From an uncultured Rhodospirillaceae bacterium (lineage in GTDB: Bacteria; Pseudomonadota; Alphaproteobacteria; Rhodospirillales; Magnetospirillaceae): 64,000 nt of DNA. Below are positions 1 to 12,737 of the stretch, one piece after another (position 1 is the first letter of the stretch; every line of letters begins with the position of its first letter). The stretch lies in NCBI GenBank assembly GCA_903899885.1, contig CAIULK010000206.1:1-64000 (forward strand). Direction: 5' to 3'. The notes below the pieces were generated by a model. It made no database searches. It was not told the origin of the DNA and saw nothing but the letters and a program-made list of their open reading frames with translations. The translations under genes were made by a program, and so were the position numbers.

Positions 1-1182
<1,182 letters not shown>

Positions 1183-2049
1183 TCAGCGCCGACGCGAGGC
1201 TTTCGACCCGCCGACGATTTCGGCCAGTTCGCGGGTAATCCGCGCCTGACGGCTTTTGTTGTAGTCGAGCCGCAGCTCGTCGATGATGTCGCCCGCGTTC
1301 GACGACGCGGCCTGCATCGCCACCATCCGGGCGGCCTGCTCGCAGGCGACGTTTTCGACCACCGCCTGATACAGTTGCGATTCGACGAAGCGTTCCAGCA
1401 CCCGGGTCACCACCGGCCTTGCCTCGGGTTCGTACAGGTAATCCCAATGGGCGACGGGTTGGTCGGTGACCTCGGGAACCAGCGGCAGAAGCTGCGTGAT
1501 CACCGGCTGTTGCACGGCGACATTGACGAATTTGTTGAACGACAAATCCAAACGGTCGATGGTCCCGGCGGCGAAGTCATCCAGCATCACCCGGACCGCG
1601 CCGATCAGGGTTTCAATTTTGGGTTCATCGTCAGGACAGACCGCGTGGGCCAACAGATTGCATCCCAATCGGGCGAAAAACGCCTGCGCCTTGGCGCCGA
1701 TCGTGCACAGATCGACCGCGACATTGGCGGCCTCGAACTCCTGCAAGCGGGTCAGCGCCGCGCGGAACAGGGCGGCGTTCAGCCCGCCGCACAGGCCCCG
1801 GTCGCTGGATACCACGATCATCCCCACCCGGCGGACCGGCCGTTCACGCATCCAGGGATGGCGGTATTCCGGCTTGCCGCGCGCCAAACGGCCCACGATC
1901 GCCGCCATCTGCTTGGCATAGGGGCGCGACGCCGCCATCCGTTGCTCGGCGCGGCGCATCTTGCTGGCGGCGACCATCTCCATCGCCCGGGTGATTTGGC
2001 GGATGTTGTCGACGCTGTCGATCTTGCCCCGGATTTCGTGAAGCGACAT
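1183..2049 (-). CDS. atpG: F-type ATP synthase subunit gamma
   Basis: Central rotor shaft linking the c-ring to the alpha3beta3 head. 288 residues, almost the E. coli length (287). The N-terminus has the family pattern of an IRGKI-x-S helix followed by [16 protein letters not shown], and a [11 protein letters not shown] motif near residue 82; the C-terminal helix has [15 protein letters not shown] and the [12 protein letters not shown] block. It lies 7 bp downstream of atpA and 15 bp upstream of atpD, clearly co-transcribed. The size and sequence look beta/gammaproteobacterial, in line with the rest of this operon. Confidence 0.96.
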   Translation of the reverse strand: MSLHEIRGKIDSVDNIRQITRAMEMVAASKMRRAEQRMAASRPYAKQMAAIVGRLARGKPEYRHPWMRERPVRRVGMIVVSSDRGLCGGLNAALFRAALTRLQEFEAANVAVDLCTIGAKAQAFFARLGCNLLAHAVCPDDEPKIETLIGAVRVMLDDFAAGTIDRLDLSFNKFVNVAVQQPVITQLLPLVPEVTDQPVAHWDYLYEPEARPVVTRVLERFVESQLYQAVVENVACEQAARMVAMQAASSNAGDIIDELRLDYNKSRQARITRELAEIVGGSKASRRR

Positions 2050-2056
2050 CGCCCCC

Positions 2057-3598
<1,542 letters not shown>

Positions 3599-3611
3599 GA
3601 CGTTTCCCTTT

Positions 3612-4136
3612 TTATATGAGGCGGTGAGCCAATTCGTTCAGCCGGCCGGACAGCGACCCATCGGCGACCAAGTCGCCCACCCGGATCACCAATCCGCCCA
3701 ACAAGGCGGGATCAACCGTTACGGCCAGTTCGATGTTGGCCTCGAACGTGGCCGCCAATTTTTCCGAAATCCGGGTGCGTTGTTCGTCGGACAGCGGCGC
3801 GGCGCCGGTCACCCGCACGGCCAAACGGTGTTCCGCCTCGGCCCGCAGCGCTTCGAACAGGGTTTCGATTTTGGGCAGCAGCGCCAATTTGCGTTCGGCG
3901 GCCAGCAGGCGCAGCAGATTGCGCCCCTCCCCGCTCCATCCCTCGCCCAGTTCGAACAGCACCGACAGCAGGGCTTGGCGATCCGCCGCCGGGGTGCGGA
4001 TGACCCGCGCCATCTCGGGCAGGGTGACCAGCCGGGTCATCTCGGCCAGCATCGCCGCCCACGCCGCCACGCCATCCACGTCGCGGGCGACGGCGAATGC
4101 GGCGCGGGCATAGGGGCGGGCGTGAACGGCCGCCAT
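3612..4136 (-). CDS. atpH: F-type ATP synthase subunit delta
   Basis: Delta subunit, which joins the peripheral stalk (b2) to the top of F1. 174 residues (E. coli 177), starting [17 protein letters not shown], the usual N-terminal helix of the family, and ending with a [16 protein letters not shown] block characteristic of the C-terminal domain. The ATG at 4136 overlaps the atpF stop as TGATG; a GTG one codon upstream (4139) is also possible. Presence of delta argues against this being an N-ATPase, which lacks this gene. Confidence 0.93.
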   Translation of the reverse strand: MAAVHARPYARAAFAVARDVDGVAAWAAMLAEMTRLVTLPEMARVIRTPAADRQALLSVLFELGEGWSGEGRNLLRLLAAERKLALLPKIETLFEALRAEAEHRLAVRVTGAAPLSDEQRTRISEKLAATFEANIELAVTVDPALLGGLVIRVGDLVADGSLSGRLNELAHRLI

Positions 4137-4606
4137 CACAAGGCTCCGGTCATCGTGTCGATCAACGCGCCGTGGCGGGCGCCGTCGATCTCGGCCCCCA
4201 GCACGCGCCGGGCTCCCTCGATCACCAGCCCGCCCAGTTCGGCGCGCAACCGCTCGCGCGCTTGGGCGGTTTTGTGGTCGATCTCGGCGGTGGCGGCGGC
4301 CAGCACGCGGGCGCGTTCCTGCACGGCCTCGCGCCGGGCCTCCTCGGCGATCTCGGCGCGGCGTTCCTCGGCCTGGGCCAGGATCTCGGCGGCCTTGCTC
4401 TTGGCCTCGCGGATCAGTTTGGTTGCCTGGGCGCGGGCCAGCTCCTCTTGATGACGGCCGCGTTCAGCCGCCGTCAGCCCATCCTCGATCCGCCGCGAAC
4501 GATCGGCCATCAAGGCGGTCAAGGGCTCCCACAGCACGCGGCGGACGAACCAGACAAGCACCGCGAAGGTGATCATCTGGCCGAACAGGGTGACCGTGAG
4601 GTTCAT
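4136..4606 (-). CDS. atpF: F-type ATP synthase subunit b
   Basis: Peripheral-stalk subunit. 156 residues, the same as E. coli b. It has one N-terminal membrane helix (MNLTVTLFGQMITFAVLVWF) and then a long charged, Ala/Glu/Arg-rich coiled coil. The start at 4606 overlaps the atpE stop as ATGA. A longer reading frame continues upstream through atpE in another frame and is not real. Only one b gene is present, unlike the b/b' pair of most alphaproteobacteria, so this subunit would work as a homodimer as in enterobacteria. Confidence 0.94.
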   Translation of the reverse strand: MNLTVTLFGQMITFAVLVWFVRRVLWEPLTALMADRSRRIEDGLTAAERGRHQEELARAQATKLIREAKSKAAEILAQAEERRAEIAEEARREAVQERARVLAAATAEIDHKTAQARERLRAELGGLVIEGARRVLGAEIDGARHGALIDTMTGAL

Positions 4607-4884
4607 GGGACCAACGCGCGGGCCGCATCGACGAACGGATTGGCGAAAACGAACCACATCGCCATGCCCAGCACGATCATCGGAAAGGCTTCCATCAGGC
4701 CGCCGGTGAACAGCATCTGGCCCATCAATTGCGGCCGCAGTTCCGGCTGACGCGCGATGCCGTCCAGATATTTCGAGCAAATCAGGCCCCAGCCGAGCGC
4801 CGAGCCCAAGCCCGCCGCCGCCAGGATGATGGCGACGCCGATCGCCGTATTGGCGTAGATGATGCCAAGTGTGTCCGGGTTCAT
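4603..4884 (-). CDS. atpE: F-type ATP synthase subunit c
   Basis: Proteolipid of the rotor ring, 93 residues with two membrane helices joined by the polar loop ARQPEL. The ion-binding carboxylate is Glu in GLMEAFPMI (Asp61 in E. coli GLVDAIPMI). The Gln and the Ser/Thr after Glu that mark sodium-binding rings are absent (Trp and Ala instead), so proton coupling is expected. The ATG at 4884 is preceded by a GGGAGA site; an upstream in-frame start at 4914 would add ten polar residues without a ribosome-binding site. The stop overlaps atpF by ATGA. Confidence 0.94.
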   Translation of the reverse strand: MNPDTLGIIYANTAIGVAIILAAAGLGSALGWGLICSKYLDGIARQPELRPQLMGQMLFTGGLMEAFPMIVLGMAMWFVFANPFVDAARALVP

Positions 4885-4950
4885 GGTACGATTCTCCCAA
4901 GATTTATTGTTCAAGGCCGGGCGTTTTCGCCTCGGTTTTATTCTCGTCCG

Positions 4951-5958
<1,008 letters not shown>

Positions 5959-7119
5959 TTAGTAGCCCGGCAGGTGGGGGTGATCGGCGGGGGCGACGGC
6001 GACGCCCTCGATCTCGACCAACCATTCGGGGCGGCACACCGCGCCTTGGACCAAAACCACCGGCTGACCGGGCAAACGCTTCGCCAAATGGGCGGCGACC
6101 CGATCGCGGTCGGCGATGTCGCGCAAATAGACGATCCAATGCATCATGTCGTCCAGCCCGGCATCGGCCGAGACCAGCAACGCCTCGACATTCTCAAGCG
6201 CGCGGTCGGTTTGGGCGATAACGTCGCCCAGATGCAGCACCTTCCCCTCGTGATCGATGCTGGCGGTGCCCGACACGAAGATATGGGCGCGGTCGGCATA
6301 GGCCAGACGGGTGGCCCGCTCGAAGGTCACCTCGTAATCCTTGGTCGCGCACATGTGCTCGAAGGCGTTGAGGAACGACACCTGATCGGGATGGCCGCCC
6401 AACAGGCTATAGGCATCCAGGCTGACGACATCGTATTGATGCGAACACGCCCCCTCGATGCCTGTGCTGGCAATGTAGTGGCTGTCGGCGGTCAAGCCAT
6501 GCTGGGTGAACAGGTCGGTCCGCGCGCGCACCATGTCGCGGTAGAACAGATCGACGTTCTTCAGATAAATCCAGGTGCGGTGGCAATTGTCCCTAAGGTT
6601 GCCGCCGTGGCGGCCCAACTCGTCGATCACCGAATTCAGCACGGTCTTGGTCTGGGCTGTCGCCGACATGTCCTCGGGGCGCGAGGTTTTGGCGCACAGC
6701 CGCGTGCTCCACAAATGGGCCAGCCCGTTCTTGTCGATGATGATGTGGTTGGGCGACAGCCGGGTCTTGGCCATCGGCGCGCCACCCTCGACGTGATAGG
6801 CCATCAGGGCCAGCTTGGCCCCCGACAGCGGCGGCTGGCGAACCACCGACACGGCCACCGGACCCTCGTCGTCGTCGAGCAGGCGGCTGTTCGCCATCCG
6901 GCTGACCTGATTAGCGGTATCGCTGAGGAACAGGCGGCGGAACACCGCGCTGCCGGGCGGCAAATTCAGTTTCCGGCGCGCGGTGTCGTAATGCGCCTCG
7001 ACCAGGGCGACCTGATCCTCGAAACCAAGGTCGCTGGGACAATCGACCGTGATGAAATGCTCGGCGCCGCCGGAGCGGCCGTGAAAACTGCGGGCATGAA
7101 TGCCATCGGCGATCTGCAT
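5959..7119 (-). CDS. Rid-superfamily / chorismatase-like protein
   Basis: 386 residues with a C-terminal RidA/YjgF-type half. The run FERAT followed by a LFVSGTASI-like block (here IFVSGTASIDHEG), LGDVIAQTDRALENVEALL and CRPEWLVEIEGV resembles FkbO/Hyg5/XanB2 chorismatases, which cleave chorismate to hydroxybenzoate or dihydroxycyclohexadiene products. The Cys362-x6-Glu369 spacing matches the active-site Cys/Glu pair I recall for Hyg5. This would make it a hydroxybenzoate-forming type, but that is inference. The start ATG 7119 has a GAGGAG site that overlaps the stop of the oxygenase gene; the longer frame to 7188 overlaps that gene and is rejected. It sits between two oxygenases and the ATP synthase operon. 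Confidence 0.65.
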   Translation of the reverse strand: MQIADGIHARSFHGRSGGAEHFITVDCPSDLGFEDQVALVEAHYDTARRKLNLPPGSAVFRRLFLSDTANQVSRMANSRLLDDDEGPVAVSVVRQPPLSGAKLALMAYHVEGGAPMAKTRLSPNHIIIDKNGLAHLWSTRLCAKTSRPEDMSATAQTKTVLNSVIDELGRHGGNLRDNCHRTWIYLKNVDLFYRDMVRARTDLFTQHGLTADSHYIASTGIEGACSHQYDVVSLDAYSLLGGHPDQVSFLNAFEHMCATKDYEVTFERATRLAYADRAHIFVSGTASIDHEGKVLHLGDVIAQTDRALENVEALLVSADAGLDDMMHWIVYLRDIADRDRVAAHLAKRLPGQPVVLVQGAVCRPEWLVEIEGVAVAPADHPHLPGY

Positions 7120-7133
7120 TGGGGGTTGGCTCC

Positions 7134-7814
7134 TCAAAGGGCCGGGATCGGGCGGTCGGGGAAGCAGAGCTGCCCCTTGTCGCGCCAACTGGGATGGACG
7201 TAGTTGATTTCCAGCAGGCGGCGGATGCCGTTGATCCGGCGCTTTTCAAATCCGTGCCACGTGTTGGCGCCTGGAATGAAGATGGTGGCGCTGTTGAAGG
7301 CGGCCGAGGACCGGCCCACCCATTTCAGGTCGTTGTCATAGATGTCGGTACCCCAGTCAGCGGCGTCCGGACCGGTGCACAGATAGATGACCATCGAACA
7401 CAGCTTTTCCGGCACGTCGTGGTGGGGTTCCAACCACGCGCCGTCGATGTCTTGAATATATTCGATACGCAAATGACTGCCTTCGGCGGTAAAGCCGCAG
7501 GTCTGCCCGGCGCGATGGGCGATTTCGGTGTTTTGCAGGGCATCGGCCAAGCGTTGGAACACCGGGTGGCGGGCTTGTTCGGCGGGGGTGACGAAGGTGC
7601 GCTTGTTGTTGTCGACATCGCGCACGCCCCGGCAATCCTCGATCAACAGCGGCATGATCGGCAGGCTGATAAGGCCCAGACACACCGCCTCGGGCAGCAC
7701 ATCAACCAGCTTCCAGTGACGATAGGGCGTTTCCTGGCGGTCGCAATCGAGCAGGGCGCGGCGGAAGTGCCGGGTGATGGCGTCGGGTTCGGGGAGGACG
7801 AACAGAGACATCAT
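7134..7814 (-). CDS. 2-oxoglutarate/Fe(II)-dependent oxygenase family protein (B)
   Basis: 226 residues. The double-stranded beta-helix iron site is visible as His131-x-Asp133 (EPHHDVPEK) and His187 (NTWHGFE), followed by Arg198/199 (GIRRLLEINYV) suited to 2-oxoglutarate binding. No signal peptide. The start ATG 7814 overlaps the stop of oxygenase A (ATGATG), and its stop lies inside the ribosome-binding site of the chorismatase-like gene, so the three are coupled. Substrate unknown; the chorismatase-like neighbour suggests modification of a small molecule rather than a protein. Confidence 0.72.
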   Translation of the reverse strand: MMSLFVLPEPDAITRHFRRALLDCDRQETPYRHWKLVDVLPEAVCLGLISLPIMPLLIEDCRGVRDVDNNKRTFVTPAEQARHPVFQRLADALQNTEIAHRAGQTCGFTAEGSHLRIEYIQDIDGAWLEPHHDVPEKLCSMVIYLCTGPDAADWGTDIYDNDLKWVGRSSAAFNSATIFIPGANTWHGFEKRRINGIRRLLEINYVHPSWRDKGQLCFPDRPIPAL

Positions 7815-8494
7815 TCACCACCCTTGCGGAATTTGCGCGGCATCACCCCGACCAGTTGGCGCAGGCCGGGAACGGCCTTGGCGAAGGCGCTAAGCGCATG
7901 GCGGGCATAGGTCTTCCAAGCGTAGACGCGCGAATCGACCCAGCAGAATTGCAGGCTCATCCGTTGGCCCTTTTGCGGCAAAAAGCCGTGCCAGGAATGA
8001 TCGCAAACCCTGAACATCAGCATCTTGCCGAACAAGGGCGGGAATTCGAACGCCATGTCGTCGCGGCTGTTGCTGCGCAGAACCCGCAAGCGCCCGCGCT
8101 CATGCGGCCATTCGGGACTGAGACCCAAAATCACCGTGAACAGCTTGTGCTTGGAATCGGGATGGGCATAGCCCTCGTTATAATGGCCGCTGGTGTTGCC
8201 CATCATGACGATGGTCGGATAAGCATGGGACAGGTCGATCCCGAATTTCGCCTCGACCAAACGGCGAAAGCGCGGATTGAGCAGGTCGCCGAGCAGCCGA
8301 TCGAAGGCCGGGCCATACCGCAGATTGGGAATGCCATAGGTGCCGCGATGCGGAATCCTCGGCGCGTCGTCGATGACCGCCGCTTGGTGAACCGGGGCGA
8401 TCGCCTGTTCGACAAAGGCGTAATCATAGGGATCGGTCCGGGGGACGGCGGCGGCGATCGCCGCTTCATCCAGATAAATGAAGTCCTTATCCAT
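7811..8494 (-). CDS. 2-oxoglutarate/Fe(II)-dependent oxygenase family protein (A)
   Basis: 227 residues. Probable iron ligands are His111-x-Asp113 (YAHPDSKHKLF) and His169 (DHSWHGFLP), with Arg178 (QRMSLQF) as the 2-oxoglutarate contact. The order and spacing match those of oxygenase B, but overall similarity is low, so a recent duplication is unlikely. ATG 8494 has a GGGAAG site. It is the first gene of the oxygenase-oxygenase-chorismatase set; 90 bp separate it from the lipoprotein gene upstream on the same strand. Confidence 0.68.
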   Translation of the reverse strand: MDKDFIYLDEAAIAAAVPRTDPYDYAFVEQAIAPVHQAAVIDDAPRIPHRGTYGIPNLRYGPAFDRLLGDLLNPRFRRLVEAKFGIDLSHAYPTIVMMGNTSGHYNEGYAHPDSKHKLFTVILGLSPEWPHERGRLRVLRSNSRDDMAFEFPPLFGKMLMFRVCDHSWHGFLPQKGQRMSLQFCWVDSRVYAWKTYARHALSAFAKAVPGLRQLVGVMPRKFRKGGE

Positions 8495-8584
8495 AATCCG
8501 CTTCCCTTGCTCGCGGACCGGAGTGTGGAGGATTTCCCACCCGGTGCTGTGACAATGGTCAAATGGGGCGGATCGGAGCCGCCG

Positions 8585-9181
8585 TTATTTCGGCTTGCGG
8601 GGACCGCCCGTGGGGGTACGCATATCCTTGAGAATCGAGATTGACAGAGGCGCCGTGATCGCCGGTTGGCGCAGCGCCAGTTCGTCGCGGGTGTCGGCGG
8701 TATCATCGCCGACCGTCAGCGCCGCCGGTTCTTGATGTCCGTCCAAGGTCAGATCCCCGACATAGACCACGCCGCCGGGCGGGATCTCGGCGGCCAGGGC
8801 GTGTCCGCCCAGCGAAATCGACGCCCCCGCCGCCTTCTTTTGCGACCATGACACAAGCCGCAGCGACCAGGTTCCGGCGGGCACCCGCCATAAAACCAGC
8901 CTGCGTTGGCCGGGAACCAGATCCTCGGGAAAGGCGATCCGCCGCAAATCGGTGAAACTTTGGCCATTTTCAGCCAGCCACTGGACCTCGCCCTTCAGCG
9001 GGGCATCGGCGGCGCCAGGGGGCTGCACGGTCAGCCCGAAGGCCAAAAGACCGCCCTCCTGGTCGGGCGAAAACCCCGCGTCCTCGTCCAAGGCGCAGAA
9101 CTCGCAGGGCGGAAGTACCTCCAAACCGCATCCACCAAGAGCCAGCATTACCGCGACCAGTGGGATAAGAGTGACTTTCAT
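8585..9181 (-). CDS. Putative lipoprotein of unknown function
   Basis: 198 residues with a clear lipoprotein signal: MKVTLIPLVAVMLALGGC, lipobox LGGC, cleavage before Cys18. The mature part begins with a second Cys pair (PPCEFCAL) and is mostly beta-strand-like with a WRVPAGTWSLRL stretch that resembles folds carrying surface or PEGA-like modules. I do not recognise the family. It is divergent from the diguanylate cyclase gene (180 bp between starts region) and may be read together with the oxygenases downstream. Confidence 0.7.
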   Translation of the reverse strand: MKVTLIPLVAVMLALGGCGLEVLPPCEFCALDEDAGFSPDQEGGLLAFGLTVQPPGAADAPLKGEVQWLAENGQSFTDLRRIAFPEDLVPGQRRLVLWRVPAGTWSLRLVSWSQKKAAGASISLGGHALAAEIPPGGVVYVGDLTLDGHQEPAALTVGDDTADTRDELALRQPAITAPLSISILKDMRTPTGGPRKPK

Positions 9182-9361
9182 GGCTGGACCATACCCTGTT
9201 CGCCTGACGGAAACCTGATAGACTAACCTATCGTGAGAAAGACTAATCAGGGTTTACCCGGAGTGCCTTTTTCGCGGCCAACCCCATTTTTTCACCATGA
9301 AGCGGTGGAAGATTGGGAGAGAGCAGACCACTCTAAACGATGCGTCCTAGGGGGAGGATTC

Positions 9362-10993
9362 ATGGTCCAACAGCGCGGTGGCACGGTGGCATTCGAGACG
9401 ATCGGTCTCGATCCCTCGGCGTTGTCGTCTTGGCCGGGTCCCGCCTTGCTGCTCAGCCGAGACGGCGGCGTCATCGCGGCCAATGATTTGGCCGATCCCT
9501 TGCGCCGCGCCGTGGTCGAGGGGCGGTTGAACAATCTCGCCACGGTGGCCGAACGGGCATTGATCATGCCCGGCGCCAATGGCGGCAATTTGATTCTGGA
9601 GCTGGCGGTCCTGCCCGCCCGCAGTGGCCGAACGCTGATCTTGGCCCGCGACGTCACCTTGGAACGCAATCTGCGCTCGGCGCTGGTCGAATCACGGCAG
9701 CGCTATAAGGATCTGGTGGAGATCTCCAGCGACTTCGCGTGGGAGGTCGGCGCCGATGGCCGTTTCGTCTTCGTCAGCCCAAAGGGGGCGTTGGGCTATG
9801 GCGCCGACGAACTGGTCGGCCGTCATCCCGATGAATTGTTGTTGGGCCGCGAGCCCGGGGTTGCCTCGGCGGTATTCGGTACGCAGACCTCGACGGTCGA
9901 TGTCGAGGTGTGGGTCCGTTCGGCCGGTGGCGGCGAGGCCTGTTTACTGTCGGCCGCCACCCCGATCCGCGCCGAGGACGGGCACTGGGTGGGTGCCCGC
10001 GGCGTCTGCCGCGACGTAACACAAGAACGCCTGCGCGAAGCGGCGCTGACCCGGGCCAACAACCGCGAGCGGCTGCTGTCCTATATCGTGCGGACCATCC
10101 GCGACGAGGTCGAACCGCAAGACATGCTGCGGGTCGCCGCCGAGGCGACGGCACGCGCGATCAACGCCACCGGATGCCGGATCTGGCGGTCCGGGGCCGA
10201 GGACGGAACCTTTGTCGAGGCGGCGCATTACGGCGAAGCCGGTCCGGGCGAAACCGTGGTCGCGGAATTGACCGCCGGCCGGCCGGTCGATGGAATGATC
10301 GGCGGCTGGTCGGTGCTATCGGCGGTCAGCCGCTATCGTCATGCCATCAACGGCGGGATCGCCTTGTGGCGCACGGCGGGCAAGGCGGGCTGGAGCGACG
10401 ACGACCGCCTGTTGATCGACGATGTCGGCAATCAGATCGGTCTGGCGATCGAGCAGATCGCCAATCACGAACGCATCTTGAAGCTATCGCGCACGGATTC
10501 CTTGACCGGCCTGTTCAATCGCCGCGCCTTCTTCGAGGAGGTGAACTGGCGCTTCCAGCGCTTGCAGCGCGAGGACCGCCCGGCCGCGCTGATCTATGCC
10601 GATCTCGACAATTTCAAAAGCGTCAACGACGCCCACGGCCATCAGGCGGGCGACCGGGCCTTGCAGGCGGCACGCGACGTGTTGCTGCATCATACCCGTC
10701 CCGGCGATCTGGTGGCGCGCTTGGGGGGCGACGAATTCGCGATGTGGCTGGACGGCGCCGACGAGGCGGTGGTGGTCCGGCGCGCCCAGGCGATCCTGAC
10801 GGCGGCGCGGACCTTGCGGCAATATTCGGGCTGCGACGACAAGCCGTTGCATGTGTCGCTGGGGGCGGCGGTGTATAATCCCGGCGGCGGCGAAACGCTC
10901 GACGACCTGCTGGCTCGGGCCGACCGCGCGATGTACGACGCCAAGCACGACGGCAAGGGCGACTGGCGCTTGGCCGCGAAGGCGGGGGAATGA
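9362..10993 (+). CDS. Diguanylate cyclase with PAS and GAF sensor domains
   Basis: 543 residues, no membrane segment: a short N-terminal PAS-like region, a PAS domain around residues 110-220 (DFAWEVGADGRFVFVSP), a GAF domain around 230-375 and a GGDEF domain from about 385. The active motif is intact (RLGGDEFAM, near residue 455) with DSLTGLFNRRAF at its start, so it should make c-di-GMP. The start at 9362 has a perfect GGGGGAGGATTC leader; a GTG at 9233 in frame would add 43 unconserved-looking residues. Its stop overlaps the start of the DUF2336 gene (ATGA), so the two are co-translated. Confidence 0.9.
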   Translation: MVQQRGGTVAFETIGLDPSALSSWPGPALLLSRDGGVIAANDLADPLRRAVVEGRLNNLATVAERALIMPGANGGNLILELAVLPARSGRTLILARDVTLERNLRSALVESRQRYKDLVEISSDFAWEVGADGRFVFVSPKGALGYGADELVGRHPDELLLGREPGVASAVFGTQTSTVDVEVWVRSAGGGEACLLSAATPIRAEDGHWVGARGVCRDVTQERLREAALTRANNRERLLSYIVRTIRDEVEPQDMLRVAAEATARAINATGCRIWRSGAEDGTFVEAAHYGEAGPGETVVAELTAGRPVDGMIGGWSVLSAVSRYRHAINGGIALWRTAGKAGWSDDDRLLIDDVGNQIGLAIEQIANHERILKLSRTDSLTGLFNRRAFFEEVNWRFQRLQREDRPAALIYADLDNFKSVNDAHGHQAGDRALQAARDVLLHHTRPGDLVARLGGDEFAMWLDGADEAVVVRRAQAILTAARTLRQYSGCDDKPLHVSLGAAVYNPGGGETLDDLLARADRAMYDAKHDGKGDWRLAAKAGE

Positions 10994-12270
10994 CGGGGAT
11001 GCTGGCTGGACTGATCAAACGCCTGTTCGGCAGCGGCCGCCCGCTGGCCTATGAGGAACAGCGCGAGCTGGCCCGCAACGGCGACGAGAAAATCCGCGCC
11101 GAGATGGCGTCGCGCGACGATATGCGCCCGGAAATCCTGTATTATCTGGCGGGCGACCTGAAGCCCGAGATCCGGCGGCGCGTCGCCGCCAACAAGGCGA
11201 CCCCGGTGGCCGCCGATCTGGTTCTCACCAAGGACAAGGACGATCAGGTCCGCGCCGATCTGGTCACCAAGATCGCCCGGGTTGCCCCCGGCCTGACCGA
11301 CAATGAACAAGACCGCGTGCGCCGCGTCACCTACGAGGTTCTGGAAACCCTGGCGCGCGATCAAGTTCCCAAAATCCGCCAGATTCTGGCCGAGGCGCTG
11401 AAAGACGTCGCCAACGCCCCGCCCGCCGTGATGCGCCGCTTGGCCCGCGACGCCGAAATCGCGGTGGCGGCGCCGGTGTTGCAATATTCGCCGGTCCTGA
11501 CCGACGACGATCTGCTCGACATCATCGCCACCTCGCCGGTGGCGGGTGCGCTGGCGGCGATCTCGCGGCGACAAGGGGTTCCGGTGGCGGTGGCCGATGC
11601 CATCGCCGCGACCGACGACACCGCCGCCATCGCCGAGCTGCTGGCCAATAAATCGGCGCAGATCCGCGAGGAAACCCTCGACCGCTTGGCCGATCGCGCC
11701 GCCGATTTCGAATCCTGGCACCGTCCGCTGGTCGAACGCCCGCATTTGTCGGCCAAGGCGGCGCAACGCTTGGCCCGTTTCGTCGCCAGTTCGCTGTTGG
11801 AATCCCTGGCGTCGCGCCACGATCTCGACGCCGAAACCGCCAAGGCGGTGGCCCTGGTGGTGCGCCGGCGTCTGGATGAAATGGCGGCGGTCGGCCCCGC
11901 CAAGGCGGAAGCCAAGCGCGAGGTCGATGCGGCGGTGGCGATGGTGCGGGCCCGCCAATTGCTGGCGGCGGGAACCTTGGATGAAAGCACGGTCGATACC
12001 GCGCTATCCGGCGGCGATTCGGCGTTTGTCGAAGCGGCGCTGTCGCTGTTGTCCGGGCTGCCGCTAACGGTGGTTCACAAAACCGTGTCGCTGCAAAGCG
12101 CCAAGGGCATCGTCGCGGTCACCTGGAAGGCGAAACTGTCACCCGCCTTGGCGGTGCAGCTGCAAGGCAAGCTGTTGCGCCTGCCCTCGACCCGCGTGCT
12201 GCGCCCGGTGGGCGGCGACTTCCCGCTGTCGGCCAAGGAAATGGACTGGCAGATCGAGTTTTTGGGTTAA
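10990..12270 (+). CDS. DUF2336 domain-containing protein
   Basis: 426 residues of helical, HEAT-like repeats (for example EIRRRVAANKATPVAADLVL, DEKIRAEMASRDDMRPEILY) typical of DUF2336, a family common in Rhodospirillales and often next to sensory genes. No catalytic residues are apparent; a scaffold role is plausible but unproven. It is coupled to the diguanylate cyclase by ATGA, suggesting the two proteins act together. Converges with the hemerythrin gene, leaving 41 bp between stops. Confidence 0.82.
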   Translation: MTGMLAGLIKRLFGSGRPLAYEEQRELARNGDEKIRAEMASRDDMRPEILYYLAGDLKPEIRRRVAANKATPVAADLVLTKDKDDQVRADLVTKIARVAPGLTDNEQDRVRRVTYEVLETLARDQVPKIRQILAEALKDVANAPPAVMRRLARDAEIAVAAPVLQYSPVLTDDDLLDIIATSPVAGALAAISRRQGVPVAVADAIAATDDTAAIAELLANKSAQIREETLDRLADRAADFESWHRPLVERPHLSAKAAQRLARFVASSLLESLASRHDLDAETAKAVALVVRRRLDEMAAVGPAKAEAKREVDAAVAMVRARQLLAAGTLDESTVDTALSGGDSAFVEAALSLLSGLPLTVVHKTVSLQSAKGIVAVTWKAKLSPALAVQLQGKLLRLPSTRVLRPVGGDFPLSAKEMDWQIEFLG

Positions 12271-12311
12271 ATTTTTATATTCCCTCGCCGGGCGCGCGCT
12301 TGGCCGCAGCC

Positions 12312-12737
12312 TCAATGGCCGCTGGATCCCAGCGTCACATAGCGCGAGAATTTGGTGTCTTCGTTGACCGTGTGGCTGCAAAACCAGTTGAACAAAAAGG
12401 TCACCAGCTCGTCGATGCGGTCGATGCCCAGGCGGATATCGGTAATGTAGTCGTTCATCTCGCGCAGGATGATTTTGTGCCCGTCGCGGTGGGCGCGGAA
12501 ATGCGGGTAGCCGACATCCTCCATCAAGTTCTCTTCGCTGGTGAAATGAAACTCGGTGTAGAATTTCAATTCATTCAGCGTCCGCAGAATCCGCATCATG
12601 CTGGCGCCGTTCCGCACGTCGTTGTCGATCGACTTGATGATGTCGAAAAAGGTTTTGTGTTCGGCATCGATGCGCGGGTGGCCGACCTCGAACCAATCCT
12701 GCCAGACGATTTTGATCGTCGTATCCTCGTTATGCAT
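12312..12737 (-). CDS. Bacteriohemerythrin
   Basis: 141 residues, a single-domain di-iron oxygen-binding four-helix bundle. All seven expected ligands can be placed: His27 (DAEHKTF), His64 and Glu68 (EFHFTSEEN), His83 and His87 (AHRDGHKI), His122 and Asp127 (SHTVNEDTKF), with family spacing. Start ATG 12737 overlaps the end of the upstream histidine kinase gene by 8 bp, so the protein is probably made with the kinase and may supply or sense oxygen for it. Longer in-frame extension lies within the kinase gene and is not real. Confidence 0.93.
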   Translation of the reverse strand: MHNEDTTIKIVWQDWFEVGHPRIDAEHKTFFDIIKSIDNDVRNGASMMRILRTLNELKFYTEFHFTSEENLMEDVGYPHFRAHRDGHKIILREMNDYITDIRLGIDRIDELVTFLFNWFCSHTVNEDTKFSRYVTLGSSGH

